From: G942493375 sp942493375
GTDB lineage: Bacteria; Armatimonadota; UBA5829
DNA: 64,000 nucleotides
Reading direction: 5' to 3'
NCBI GenBank assembly: GCA_942493375.1
Contig: OW818698.1
Coordinates: 4,464,001-4,528,000, forward strand
Shown here: piece by piece, positions 19,655-27,790 of the stretch
Layout of the letters: each line of letters opens with the position of its first letter
Position numbering within the stretch: the first letter of the stretch is position 1
Notes under the pieces: generated by a model
Told to the model about the DNA's origin: nothing
What the model saw: the letters and a program-made list of their open reading frames with translations, nothing else
Databases searched by the model: none
Program-made: the position numbers and the translations under genes

Positions 19655-20701
19655 ATGATAGTTGACGGCGCATGGACTGCTTTGGTGACACCATTCAATG
19701 ATGATCTTAGTGTGGATATGGATGGGTTGAAGCTTGCAGTTGAGTTTCAAATCAGCAACTCCATCACCGGCTTATTGCCTGCTGGGACCACTGGAGAATC
19801 ACCCACACTATCCTGGGAAGAACACAGGAATGCTGTAGATGAAGTTATAAAAGGGTGCAAGGGCAAAGTCCCAGTACTCGCTGGTTCCGGGAGTAATTCA
19901 ACGGATGAAGCTCTGGCAATTTCCAGGCACGCTGCAGAGCTTGGTGCTGAGGCTGTTTTGTTGGTTGACTGTTATTACAATGGTCCATCATCACAGGAGC
20001 TGAGGGATGAGTACTATGCTGTAGTAGCTGCAGCATTGCCTGATACTGTGGTCATACCATATGTGATTCCTGGCAGAACTGGATGTGCATTGGGCGTTGA
20101 AGATCTTGCTCTGCTTTATGCCAAATATCCGAATGTATCATGTGTCAAAGAAGCAACCGGAGATCTAGTCAGAATGGCTAAAACACGGGCTTTACTTGGA
20201 CCTGATTTTTCGATTATGAGCGGAGATGACGATCTGACATTTACGATGATGTCTGATCCGAATATCAAGGCTAACGGCGTTATATCAGTTACCAGCAATG
20301 TGGCACCTAAAGCGGTTGCAGACATGGTCAGGCTTGCAATAGAAGGTGACATCGCAGGAGCAGAAAAACTCAAGGATGCCCTGTCTCCTCTGTTCAACAT
20401 TGTTACTGTGAAGATAGATAATCCCAGGACGCTGCCTTCCGGCGAGACAGTATTAGTCAATGACCGTTACCGCAACCCGCAGGCATTTAAAACATTAATG
20501 GCTGGCTTGGGGATGCCGTCCGGTCCCTGTAGAAAACCACTCGGTAAAATGACCGCTGCAGGTGTTGCAGTAGTTAGAAATGCAGCAAAAGAAGTCTGGG
20601 AGAAGAACCCGAAGATCTTGCAACCAGTCGGGGATTTCTTTGGCCTGGATATAGCAGCTAGGCTTGCAGATGATTCAATTTGGAATGCGCTGGCTGGGTA
20701 G
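19655..20701 (+). CDS. DapA-family (dihydrodipicolinate synthase-like) class I aldolase
   Basis: The 348-residue cytoplasmic TIM-barrel protein keeps the family's catalytic set. GTTGESPTLSWEEH holds the threonine pair, VIPYVIPGRTG supplies the catalytic tyrosine and arginine, and VSCVKEATGD supplies the Schiff-base lysine. Members condense or cleave pyruvate with aldehydes, including lysine biosynthesis and 2-keto-3-deoxy-sugar-acid breakdown. Normal length is about 290-300. Here roughly 50 extra C-terminal residues follow (from RKPLGKMTAAG on). The catabolic-gene surroundings and lack of lysine genes favour a sugar-acid aldolase, but this is inference. The GTTGE form argues against N-acetylneuraminate lyase. 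GAGAGGG lies upstream of ATG 19655, and a good terminator follows. Confidence 0.85.
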   Translation: MIVDGAWTALVTPFNDDLSVDMDGLKLAVEFQISNSITGLLPAGTTGESPTLSWEEHRNAVDEVIKGCKGKVPVLAGSGSNSTDEALAISRHAAELGAEAVLLVDCYYNGPSSQELRDEYYAVVAAALPDTVVIPYVIPGRTGCALGVEDLALLYAKYPNVSCVKEATGDLVRMAKTRALLGPDFSIMSGDDDLTFTMMSDPNIKANGVISVTSNVAPKAVADMVRLAIEGDIAGAEKLKDALSPLFNIVTVKIDNPRTLPSGETVLVNDRYRNPQAFKTLMAGLGMPSGPCRKPLGKMTAAGVAVVRNAAKEVWEKNPKILQPVGDFFGLDIAARLADDSIWNALAG

Positions 20702-20757
20702 GTTTCTAATTGGGAACCGCGAAACACGCGAAGCACGCGAAACAAACTTGAAATAGC

Positions 20758-20785
20758 AAGAGAGGGCTTAAACACCCTCTCTTTT
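20758..20785 (+). terminator. Rho-independent terminator after the DapA-like gene
   Basis: AAGAGAGGG (20758-20766) pairs with CCCTCTCTT (20775-20783) around an eight-base loop and runs into TTTTAC. The stem is symmetric enough that it may also stop minus-strand transcription from the facing gene. Confidence 0.8.
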
Positions 20786-20809
20786 ACATGTGTTTACGGA
20801 TGTAAACTA

Positions 20810-20862
20810 TTCCCGCACTATTCGCGCACTATTCGCGCACTATTCGCGCACTATTCGCGCAC
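20810..20862. repeat. 11-bp tandem repeat (about 4.8 units) across a gene's 3' end
   Basis: Units of TTCGCGCACTA start at 20810, 20821, 20832 and 20843, with a 9-base partial unit at 20854. The first unit has one substitution (TTCCCGCACTA). The array covers the stop codon (20840-20842) of the minus-strand AlbA_2 gene and encodes its last residues. The 11-bp period is not a multiple of three, so changes in copy number upstream of the stop would shift the C-terminal frame. Confidence 0.9.
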
Positions 20863-22192
20863 TGGGAAGCGTGTAATGTGTGTTTTTACCGGCGGAGACT
20901 TTTATAACCAAGTTTTCATTTAATAGTCCGGTGATATCTTTCAATGCCTGACGACTGCTGATGCCGAACAATTCCGCATACTCTATTTTACGTATGGAAC
21001 CATTTTGTTTAATATACGTCAGTGCCCTGGTTTGACGGTTATTTAGCGTGATGGTTCTGTCTATTCCTATTCTCTGTTCTGAATTAAGGGGGGAGGATTT
21101 GAACCTAACAATAAATGATCCGGCTCTTGAAATAAACTCCGGCTTGTCCATTCCACTTGATTCACACGCCTTTACGATTCTTAGGGTTCCGGTACCCCAG
21201 TGTTCAATAACCCTGGCTCGATGCATTGCCGTTGCTAATCGTGGATTACGAGGTCGAGAAGGGTGTTCATGATAAAGATCTTCGACGGTTATTCCAGAAG
21301 GAAGCATCCCAGGATTCCATACTTCAAGCCGATCATCATAGATACGGACCTGAACCGTACCAGTCATCGTGTAATCCCTGTGGCAGATGGCATTCGTGAT
21401 TGCTTCTCGTATTGCCTCACCAGGATACTGTGAAACAATTCTGTGTTCAGATTGTCCAGTAATTATTGGTTGCTGTCTGGTGTTACGTGCGACGAAGTTT
21501 AATGAATCTTCCAGTTGAGAGAAAATGTCATCTGAGAAATTATGATTATCCAAAAAATGAACAGAATCTATACCTTGAAATCTAGCGCACATAACCTGAG
21601 CTTCTACAACATGCATACCGGGATTCTGTGTGAAGAGCAATGCGGCAGCATTACTGGGTCTGTTGTCCATAAGTAGACTTAGATTCTGCAATACACTAAC
21701 AGTTGATGAGGTTGTATCCTGTCCTACCCGTCGAAGAAAAGATTCAATTAGTCCTCTATCAAGGTGATTGATAAGTAAGCCTGGACAAGGTAGTGAGTCC
21801 CATGTCCGTCCTGTGGTTACTTCAAGAAGTCGTTTTGTCTCTTCTGGTGACAAACGTTGGTTGGTACGTCCTACACGTTTTAATGGGCGTCCAAATGCCC
21901 ATACTGGTTTTACTGGACTCTCTTGGATGTTCACGATTACCACAGATTCATTAGTGTTTTCAAGTTCAATGGATGGATACTGTGGAGGATTAGTGTTATC
22001 GCGTATGTAGTTGGCGAGGTCTTCCAGTGTCCTACTACCAACCTGGACACCCGATCTTATGCCATTGTTGTTTACGCCAATACATACAGTTCCGCCTGAT
22101 GCAGTCGCAAATGCAGCTACAGACTCGACTATTTCTTTGCGTTCTGACAGGGACAATTTGTACTCTAGCGTTTCAGATTCGTTAATACTCAT
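20840..22192 (-). CDS. AlbA_2/Schlafen-type putative DNA-binding regulator with ATP-binding C-terminal module
   Basis: The 450-residue protein has an AlbA_2 (divergent AAA_4) domain at about 5-120: ESETLEYKLSL, a GGTVCIGVNNNG strand-turn and GRPLKRVGRTNQRLS. An HATPase_c_4-like module follows at about 240-350, with EAIREAITNAICHRDY, EVWNPGMLPSGIT, HPSRPRNPRLA and EHWGTGTLRI. A winged-helix tail (about 385-430) contains ARTLTYIKQNGSIRKIEYAE-type sequence. Such proteins are often annotated as RecG-like helicases or transcriptional regulators. They lack helicase motifs, and regulation is the likelier role. No Shine-Dalgarno sequence is seen before the ATG. The last residues SARIVRE come from the 11-bp tandem repeat. 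Confidence 0.85.
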   Translation of the reverse strand: MSINESETLEYKLSLSERKEIVESVAAFATASGGTVCIGVNNNGIRSGVQVGSRTLEDLANYIRDNTNPPQYPSIELENTNESVVIVNIQESPVKPVWAFGRPLKRVGRTNQRLSPEETKRLLEVTTGRTWDSLPCPGLLINHLDRGLIESFLRRVGQDTTSSTVSVLQNLSLLMDNRPSNAAALLFTQNPGMHVVEAQVMCARFQGIDSVHFLDNHNFSDDIFSQLEDSLNFVARNTRQQPIITGQSEHRIVSQYPGEAIREAITNAICHRDYTMTGTVQVRIYDDRLEVWNPGMLPSGITVEDLYHEHPSRPRNPRLATAMHRARVIEHWGTGTLRIVKACESSGMDKPEFISRAGSFIVRFKSSPLNSEQRIGIDRTITLNNRQTRALTYIKQNGSIRKIEYAELFGISSRQALKDITGLLNENLVIKVSAGKNTHYTLPSARIVRE

Positions 22193-22295
22193 AACAACAC
22201 TGATATCCCAAGAATTTGTATATTAGGATTATCGCATCAATCAAATAGGAACATGGAATTTAAGGAGCACGTTGAGGTGCTCCCAAACTTGCTAA

Positions 22296-23693
22296 TTACT
22301 CGCCTAATACAGCGCAGTCCCATTCCATTATGTCTGCGAATCTCATTAGGTCTTCTGTGAAGGAGAAATAGACAAGCGCTGAATGGTGAGTTCCGCCCAG
22401 TCTGCTGTATTCTTCCAGGAAGTCTGTGAGTCCCATGTCCGGTTTGAACCAGCCTCTTACTGAGTTTGTGAAGCGGTCTTCACCCTCGTATGACAGCATC
22501 TGCCCTGGAGCAACAATCAATGTAAATCCCCCGTTAGGACCGGGGGCCAGATTAACCAGAGTTACGCATCCGGGTTTGAATCTGCCAACAGCCATTACCG
22601 GGGCATTGACTTCTATCCATGGCATTGGAGAACAGGTGAGTTTAGGTTTTTCTGCACAGACTTCCGGGTTGATCTCACCCATGTGGCTGAGAAATACCGA
22701 ACCACCCTCCCAGTCCGGGCAGAACATCTCTGTGAAGGATGTTTCAGAATAAGCAGAAGCAAGGGTACCTACTAATGCGGCAGTCAGTACATCCCCTTCG
22801 CCTGCATATCCGATCCCTCTTGCCATTGCCTTCTCTGCTTCAAGGAATGGGACAGTTGGCAGACCGAAGGCTGCATCGAAGGCTGCGAAGTTGGCTGTGA
22901 ACCCGGTCAATCCGCCTCTTTCTATCCAACGTCTTACCGCCAGGCCAACCTGGGTGGTTATTACATGCGCATCGTGGTCAATGCCGGTTGCATCAAATAT
23001 CTTCTTATCGTTTTCGATTTCCGCAAGAACTGCGGGATCATTTGCGTCAGGCATCAATGTTTTCAACAATTGATGGTCAGCTGGAAAGCTCTCTACTCCG
23101 ACCCTGGAGTGCATTACACGGCTCTCTACCTGGAAGTCTCCCATTCCTCTGAATGGTTCGCCGATCCTGCCGATCCGCTGGTTACGCATAGTGTTTGCCA
23201 TATGGGCAGCCTGGATCCATGCATTGACGCGAGTCAAAACGTCCGATTTTTCCCAGTGACCGGCTTCAATCCTGAACCTTTTATTCAATCTGATCAGCAT
23301 GTTGCACAGGTCTTGAACGCCGTGAATACCATGATTAAACATGATTTCAGCAGGATCCTGAGAGCAATCAAATGAATATGTGGGAGTGGTATCCAGAATA
23401 ATAACCGGCAGCCTGCTTCCAGCCAGAGACTCAGCAGATTCCAATGAGGGAGAGTAGGCCAGGTGAAGCGTGACTATGGCCTCTGCACCATTGGACTCGA
23501 ACTTATCCACAGCAGCGGAGACTTCACCCCTCAACCTGCACAGTGGAGAATTAAGGACTTCAACACCTCTGCGAGTCAGTTCATCAGAGATCTGCTTATA
23601 GAATGAATCCATCTGCTTGCGAGACTCTGGTGAGACCCTGTCATATAGATCCAGATAAAGCCCCAACAGACCAACTTTTGGTTTAATATTCAT
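22296..23693 (-). CDS. L-arabinose/L-fucose isomerase-like protein
   Basis: The 465-residue protein opens with KVGLLGLYLDLYD, as in the arabinose/fucose isomerase fold. It continues with IVTLHLAYSPSLES and PVIILDTTPTY in the Rossmann-like N-terminal half. GHWEKSDVLTRVNAWIQAA and RIGRIGEPFRGMGDF lead into the central domain, and a beta-barrel C-terminal part ends with GGTHHSALVY. This family interconverts aldoses and ketoses with a bound Mn2+, although many members have untested substrates. It is the last gene of the minus-strand operon that begins with the DeoR gene. A 33-nt-arm inverted repeat lies in the 87-base gap before it, so its expression may be lower than that of the upstream genes. 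Confidence 0.8.
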   Translation of the reverse strand: MNIKPKVGLLGLYLDLYDRVSPESRKQMDSFYKQISDELTRRGVEVLNSPLCRLRGEVSAAVDKFESNGAEAIVTLHLAYSPSLESAESLAGSRLPVIILDTTPTYSFDCSQDPAEIMFNHGIHGVQDLCNMLIRLNKRFRIEAGHWEKSDVLTRVNAWIQAAHMANTMRNQRIGRIGEPFRGMGDFQVESRVMHSRVGVESFPADHQLLKTLMPDANDPAVLAEIENDKKIFDATGIDHDAHVITTQVGLAVRRWIERGGLTGFTANFAAFDAAFGLPTVPFLEAEKAMARGIGYAGEGDVLTAALVGTLASAYSETSFTEMFCPDWEGGSVFLSHMGEINPEVCAEKPKLTCSPMPWIEVNAPVMAVGRFKPGCVTLVNLAPGPNGGFTLIVAPGQMLSYEGEDRFTNSVRGWFKPDMGLTDFLEEYSRLGGTHHSALVYFSFTEDLMRFADIMEWDCAVLGE

Positions 23694-23714
23694 GATAAAA
23701 CACCCCCGAAATAT

Positions 23715-23781
23715 AGTTGATAGTTGAAAGTGGAAAGTTGATAGTGAGTCACTTTCAACTCTCCACTTTTAACTATCAACT
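23715..23781. repeat. Long imperfect inverted repeat inside the DeoR operon
   Basis: Arms of 33 nt (23715-23747 and 23749-23781) pair with few mismatches around a single base. Both contain repeats of AGTTGATAGTTGAAAGTGG type. The element fills most of the gap between the aminotransferase stop and the isomerase start. It could attenuate transcription or stabilise the upstream mRNA. Confidence 0.7.
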
Positions 23782-25175
23782 TAGTTATATCCCAAAGCAG
23801 CCTGCACTTCGGCTATGGACTCTTCTATTATATCCATTGCTTTGATTGCCACTTCATTGGGCATTATTATTGGTGGGCTCATGCGCAGAATGTGCCCGGC
23901 AGGTATCCATGCAAGTCCCTTGCGGAATGCTGCCTGGTATACCAGTTTTCCGGCTTCATTGAATGGTTCTTTTGTCTTTTTGTCTTTTACGAGCTCAACG
24001 CCCATCAGACAACCCTTCACTCTGCAATCGCCTACTATGTTGTATTTACTAGGCCAGTCAGCCATTTTCCTTCTAAATATATCTTCCAGTTCCTTTGCAT
24101 GCTCCAGAAGTCCTTCTTCTTGAATGACTTCTATGGATGCAAGAGCCGCCGCGCAAGCCATCGGGTTACCGCCGTAACTGGTTGATGCACTTATCTTGTC
24201 GACTGCTTCAGCGTATTCTTCACGGACTACCATTGCAGTGACAGGGAAACCGTTTCCGAAGCCTTTTCCAAGCGTTACTACGTCAGGGACAACATCCCAG
24301 TGCTCCATACACAGCCACTTACCGGTTCTGCCCCAGCTTGTCAGGACTTCATCTGCAAACAACAGGATATTGCGCTCTTTGCAGAATTTAGAGAGCTTGG
24401 GGAAGAAATCATCTGGAGGCATAATTGATCCGCCCCAACCCTGAATAGGCTCCAGAACAAATGCTGCCACCTGGTCGGTTGTGCTCTCTTTGATGTAGAC
24501 ATCATAGAATTCCAGATACTTTTCGGTGTCTATCGAACCATCTTCTCTGATCCACCAGGGTCTGTATGTATCTGGTCTGGGGACCATGTAGAATCCGGGT
24601 GAACGGGATGGGCCGTTGAGTTTGTTCATGCGGGCTAAACTAACTGCATGCCCGGACTTACCGTGGAAGTCCATAAAGCAGGAGATAAATTCATGCTTAC
24701 CTGTAGCAGCTCTGCAGGTCCTTAAACCAGCTTCGACTGCGGTTGTACCGGAGTCGTATAATTGAACGCCGCTCAGGTCTCCCGGTAAAACTTCGATCAT
24801 TTTCTCCAGGAGTTTGACCTTAATAGGAGTTACGAAGTCATGGGCATTCATGAGAGTATGGGCAGCTTTAGCAACTGCTTCCGATACTTTCGGGTGGCAG
24901 TGGCCCAGGGTTGTTACATATATACCGCTGGAGAAGTCGATGAACTGGTTGCCATCAACATCTTCCAGAGTGCATCCGAATCCTTTTTCGAACACAACCG
25001 GAAATAGTTTAACCTGACCGGACAAGCCCCGGATGTATTTTCCAGCTCTTTCATTGTATTCATGGCTAAGAGGTCCCGGAACTTCCTCCGAGACCATATT
25101 CGGCCACTGGTTCAAATCAAGCTGATAAGGAGCCGGATCGTACTTTCCGCTCCCACAGCATTTTTTTTCTGACAT
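23781..25175 (-). CDS. Class III (PLP-dependent) aminotransferase
   Basis: The 464-residue enzyme matches the GABA/ornithine/glutamate-semialdehyde aminotransferase family. Visible landmarks are DFSSGIYVTTLGHCHPKV, LYDSGTTAVEAGLRTCRAATG around the cofactor phosphate, and LLFADEVLTSWGRTGK (PLP-ring aspartate). VTLGKGFGNGFPVTAMV carries the Schiff-base lysine. An N-terminal CCGSGKYDPAP segment is unusual. The amino acceptor cannot be read from sequence; in this operon it may be a keto-sugar or cyclitol derivative produced by the oxidoreductases. GGAGGA lies upstream of the ATG, and the gene starts 16 bases after the preceding oxidoreductase stops, so it is translated from the same transcript. 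Confidence 0.9.
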   Translation of the reverse strand: MSEKKCCGSGKYDPAPYQLDLNQWPNMVSEEVPGPLSHEYNERAGKYIRGLSGQVKLFPVVFEKGFGCTLEDVDGNQFIDFSSGIYVTTLGHCHPKVSEAVAKAAHTLMNAHDFVTPIKVKLLEKMIEVLPGDLSGVQLYDSGTTAVEAGLRTCRAATGKHEFISCFMDFHGKSGHAVSLARMNKLNGPSRSPGFYMVPRPDTYRPWWIREDGSIDTEKYLEFYDVYIKESTTDQVAAFVLEPIQGWGGSIMPPDDFFPKLSKFCKERNILLFADEVLTSWGRTGKWLCMEHWDVVPDVVTLGKGFGNGFPVTAMVVREEYAEAVDKISASTSYGGNPMACAAALASIEVIQEEGLLEHAKELEDIFRRKMADWPSKYNIVGDCRVKGCLMGVELVKDKKTKEPFNEAGKLVYQAAFRKGLAWIPAGHILRMSPPIIMPNEVAIKAMDIIEESIAEVQAALGYN

Positions 25176-25191
25176 TGATACTTTCCTCCGA

Positions 25192-26442
25192 TTACTTCTG
25201 TTCTAGTGATTTTCTGTATTTCTCTGCTGTCTCTTCATACACCGAGTCCGGTATATCTACAGCGCCAAATGAACTGCTGGTTGTGGGCTGTCCTGGACCG
25301 GCGTATTTGGGGTCCACGCACCATACATCGTTCCTATATTTATCGCGGATGGCCTTGTCCCGCAAATCAGGGACTTCAAGGGGTATATTGCCCTCATAGA
25401 TTGACCGATATCCCAATGTCCCGGGCAGGGTCATATCCATTGCCTGGTAGACATCGATAGCATATTCCTTACCCGGTCTGTCCAAGATAGAATCCAGGAA
25501 GAAGTGCATTGTGAAGAAGTCTGATCCACCGTGCCCTCCGATACTTTTTGAGAGCTCTGTTTCAAACGGGAATTCTGCCATATAGGCTTCATGTTTTCCG
25601 GATTCTTCTGTGTAGAGGTGGACTTTATCGAACAGTCCATCCCACCGGTCGGTCTCAGCCATACCCTTAGTCCCATAAACTGCATACCAGATGGCCTCAG
25701 GGCTTCGCTTGAATCCACACCAGGGCAGGAATTTGGCTATTCCGCCATTGGACATCTGGCAGACAATCACGCTGCCGTCGCTGCCTCTTCTGCCATATTT
25801 TCTGGAGTTAACGTTTGGAACTTCATATGCGCTAATTCTGGTTGGCCGCAGTCCGGTAATAGTCAGGATGGGTCCTATTGAGTGTGTGCAGTAGAAAGTT
25901 GAAGCAGACCAGCATCTCCAGTGGTTCTTTTCACCATAGGTTATGTCCGGCCAGATCGACTCGCAGTCGTGGACATATTCGCCTTCACCATGAAGGAACT
26001 CCCCAAGTGCTCCGCTCTGGTAGATACGCCTGATCTCCTGAGTTCCCTTGAAATAAGAGTAGTTCTCAGCATAAGTATAGACCTTGCCGCTGCGCTCTAC
26101 AGCTTCTACCAACGCTACAGCTTCTGATAGATTCTCGCAGGCTAATACTTCACTGCACACATGCCTGCCGGAGTCCAGCAGGCGGATCGCATAGGGTGCA
26201 TGCTCGGTTGCATAGTTGGCAAGTATTACAGCATCCATATCGTGCTGCATAAACTGCTCAAAGTCCTGATACAACTCAACCTTGCAGCCAGCCTCATCGG
26301 CTATTGCTTTACACTGATCGAGTTTTGGTTGAAATGCATCGCATATTGCGACAAGCTCAGCATCCGGATGCCTGGCCAGAACCGATATCATCGTCTGCCC
26401 TCTGCGCCCACCGAAAACTCCAACTTTCACTTTTTTGGACAT
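25192..26442 (-). CDS. Gfo/Idh/MocA-family oxidoreductase, paralogue 1
   Basis: The 416-residue protein has an N-terminal Rossmann fold (KVKVGVFGGRRGQT, ELVAICDAFQPKL, AVILANYATEHAPYAI) and the family's alpha/beta C-terminal domain (about 130-390). The usual EKP motif that supplies an active-site lysine is replaced by GRHVCSEVLACEN, while YTYAENYSYFKG and EGEYVHDCESIW follow. This variant occurs in a recognisable subgroup of the family. It probably oxidises or reduces a sugar or cyclitol with NAD(P). It is the third and last of three tandem copies in transcription order, 74 bases after paralogue 2. GAGGTATACAAA precedes the ATG. Confidence 0.9.
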   Translation of the reverse strand: MSKKVKVGVFGGRRGQTMISVLARHPDAELVAICDAFQPKLDQCKAIADEAGCKVELYQDFEQFMQHDMDAVILANYATEHAPYAIRLLDSGRHVCSEVLACENLSEAVALVEAVERSGKVYTYAENYSYFKGTQEIRRIYQSGALGEFLHGEGEYVHDCESIWPDITYGEKNHWRCWSASTFYCTHSIGPILTITGLRPTRISAYEVPNVNSRKYGRRGSDGSVIVCQMSNGGIAKFLPWCGFKRSPEAIWYAVYGTKGMAETDRWDGLFDKVHLYTEESGKHEAYMAEFPFETELSKSIGGHGGSDFFTMHFFLDSILDRPGKEYAIDVYQAMDMTLPGTLGYRSIYEGNIPLEVPDLRDKAIRDKYRNDVWCVDPKYAGPGQPTTSSSFGAVDIPDSVYEETAEKYRKSLEQK

Positions 26443-26516
26443 TTTGTATACCTCTCAAAAATGATAACTAGTTTGTAATAAAGTTCATTCCCTTGAGAAT
26501 CCGTAAAAAGACTTAT

Positions 26517-27758
26517 TTACTGCTTCTCTTTATACATCCGTGCCTGTTCTTCATACACTGAATCCGGTATCTCCACTGGGCCGAAGGAACAGCTGGATGT
26601 CGGCTGCCCTGGTCCTGCGTATTTCGGGTCTACACACCATTTGTCGTTACGATATTTCTCGCGAACGGACTTGTCACGCATATCAGGGACATCCAATGGG
26701 ATGTTGCCTTCGCATATGGACCGGTATCCCAGTGTTCCTGGCAGGGTCATATCGAGAGCCGTGTAGACATCGATAGCATATTCCTTACCTGGTCTATCCA
26801 ATATCGAGTCCAGGAAGAACTGCATTGTGAAGAAGTCCGAGCCTCCGTGACCTCCTGTGCTGCGGGAAAGCTCTGTTTCCAGAGGGAAGTCAGGTGTGTA
26901 AGCTTCCTTTTTACCAGCCTCTTCTGTGTAGAGATGGACTTTATCGAACAATCCATCCCATCGGTCTGTTTCAGCCATGCCTTTTGTTCCATAGACTGCA
27001 TACCATATTGATCCTGGCTCACGCTTAAAACCACATCCAGGCAGGAACTTGGCTATTCCACCATTGGACATCTGGCAGATGATTATGCTTCCATCGGTGC
27101 TTCTTCTTCCGATTCTTCTGCAGTTTACATTAGGAGCTTCGTAAGCTGTGACCCTGGTTGGACGTAGATCAGTGATGGTTACTATTGGCCCTATTGAGTG
27201 TGTGCAATAAAATGTTGAGGGGGCCCAGTTCCTCCAATGATTTTTATCACCGTAGGCTATTTCCGGCCAGATAGATTCACAGTCGTGCACGTATTCACCT
27301 TCTCCGTGCAGGAACTCTCCGAGTGCACCGCTCTGGTAGATTCGCCTGATCTCCTGTGTTCCACGGAAGTAGCAGTAGTTCTCAGCATATGTGTACACTT
27401 TACCGCTGCGTTCCACTGCTTCAACCAATGCAACTGCTTCCGCCATGTTTTCGCAAGCAAGTACCTCGCTGCACACATGCCTGCCGGAATCCAGCAGACG
27501 GACTGCGTAGGGTGCGTGCTCGGTAGCATAGTTTGCAAGCACGACGGCATCCATATCGTGTTGCATAAACTGCTCGAAGTCCTGATACAACTCGACCTTG
27601 CAGCCAGCCTCATCGGCTATTGCTTTACACTGGTCTAGTTTCGGTTGATATGAATCACATATAGCAACAAGTTCAGCATCCGGATGTTTGGACATGACCG
27701 ATATCATAGTCTGTCCTCTACCCCCGCCAAACACTCCAACTTTTACTTTTTGAGACAT
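26517..27758 (-). CDS. Gfo/Idh/MocA-family oxidoreductase, paralogue 2
   Basis: The 413-residue protein is close to paralogue 1 along its whole length. It shares the N-terminal GVFGGGRGQTM, HVCSEVLACEN in place of EKP, YTYAENYCYFRG, STFYCTHSIGPI, GGHGGSDFFTM and the C-terminal MTLPGTLGYRS block. Differences concentrate in the last 30 residues and in surface loops of the C-terminal domain. Such differences could change substrate choice while keeping the chemistry. ATG 27758 is preferred because AGAGGTG lies six bases upstream; an in-frame GTG at 27767 overlaps that ribosome-binding site. It sits 32 bases after paralogue 3 on the same transcript. Confidence 0.9.
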   Translation of the reverse strand: MSQKVKVGVFGGGRGQTMISVMSKHPDAELVAICDSYQPKLDQCKAIADEAGCKVELYQDFEQFMQHDMDAVVLANYATEHAPYAVRLLDSGRHVCSEVLACENMAEAVALVEAVERSGKVYTYAENYCYFRGTQEIRRIYQSGALGEFLHGEGEYVHDCESIWPEIAYGDKNHWRNWAPSTFYCTHSIGPIVTITDLRPTRVTAYEAPNVNCRRIGRRSTDGSIIICQMSNGGIAKFLPGCGFKREPGSIWYAVYGTKGMAETDRWDGLFDKVHLYTEEAGKKEAYTPDFPLETELSRSTGGHGGSDFFTMQFFLDSILDRPGKEYAIDVYTALDMTLPGTLGYRSICEGNIPLDVPDMRDKSVREKYRNDKWCVDPKYAGPGQPTSSCSFGPVEIPDSVYEEQARMYKEKQ

Positions 27759-27790
27759 TTCATTCACCTCTGCTGGTGTTAATTCTTTAT

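Noticed and set aside
19655..20701. N-acetylneuraminate lyase (suggested by nearby sialidases)
   Set aside because: The active-site strand reads GTTGE and the tyrosine motif is YVIPGRTG, closer to dihydrodipicolinate synthase-type aldolases than to NanA.
20810..20862. CRISPR array
   Set aside because: The units are only 11 bp and abut without spacers, so this is a simple tandem repeat.
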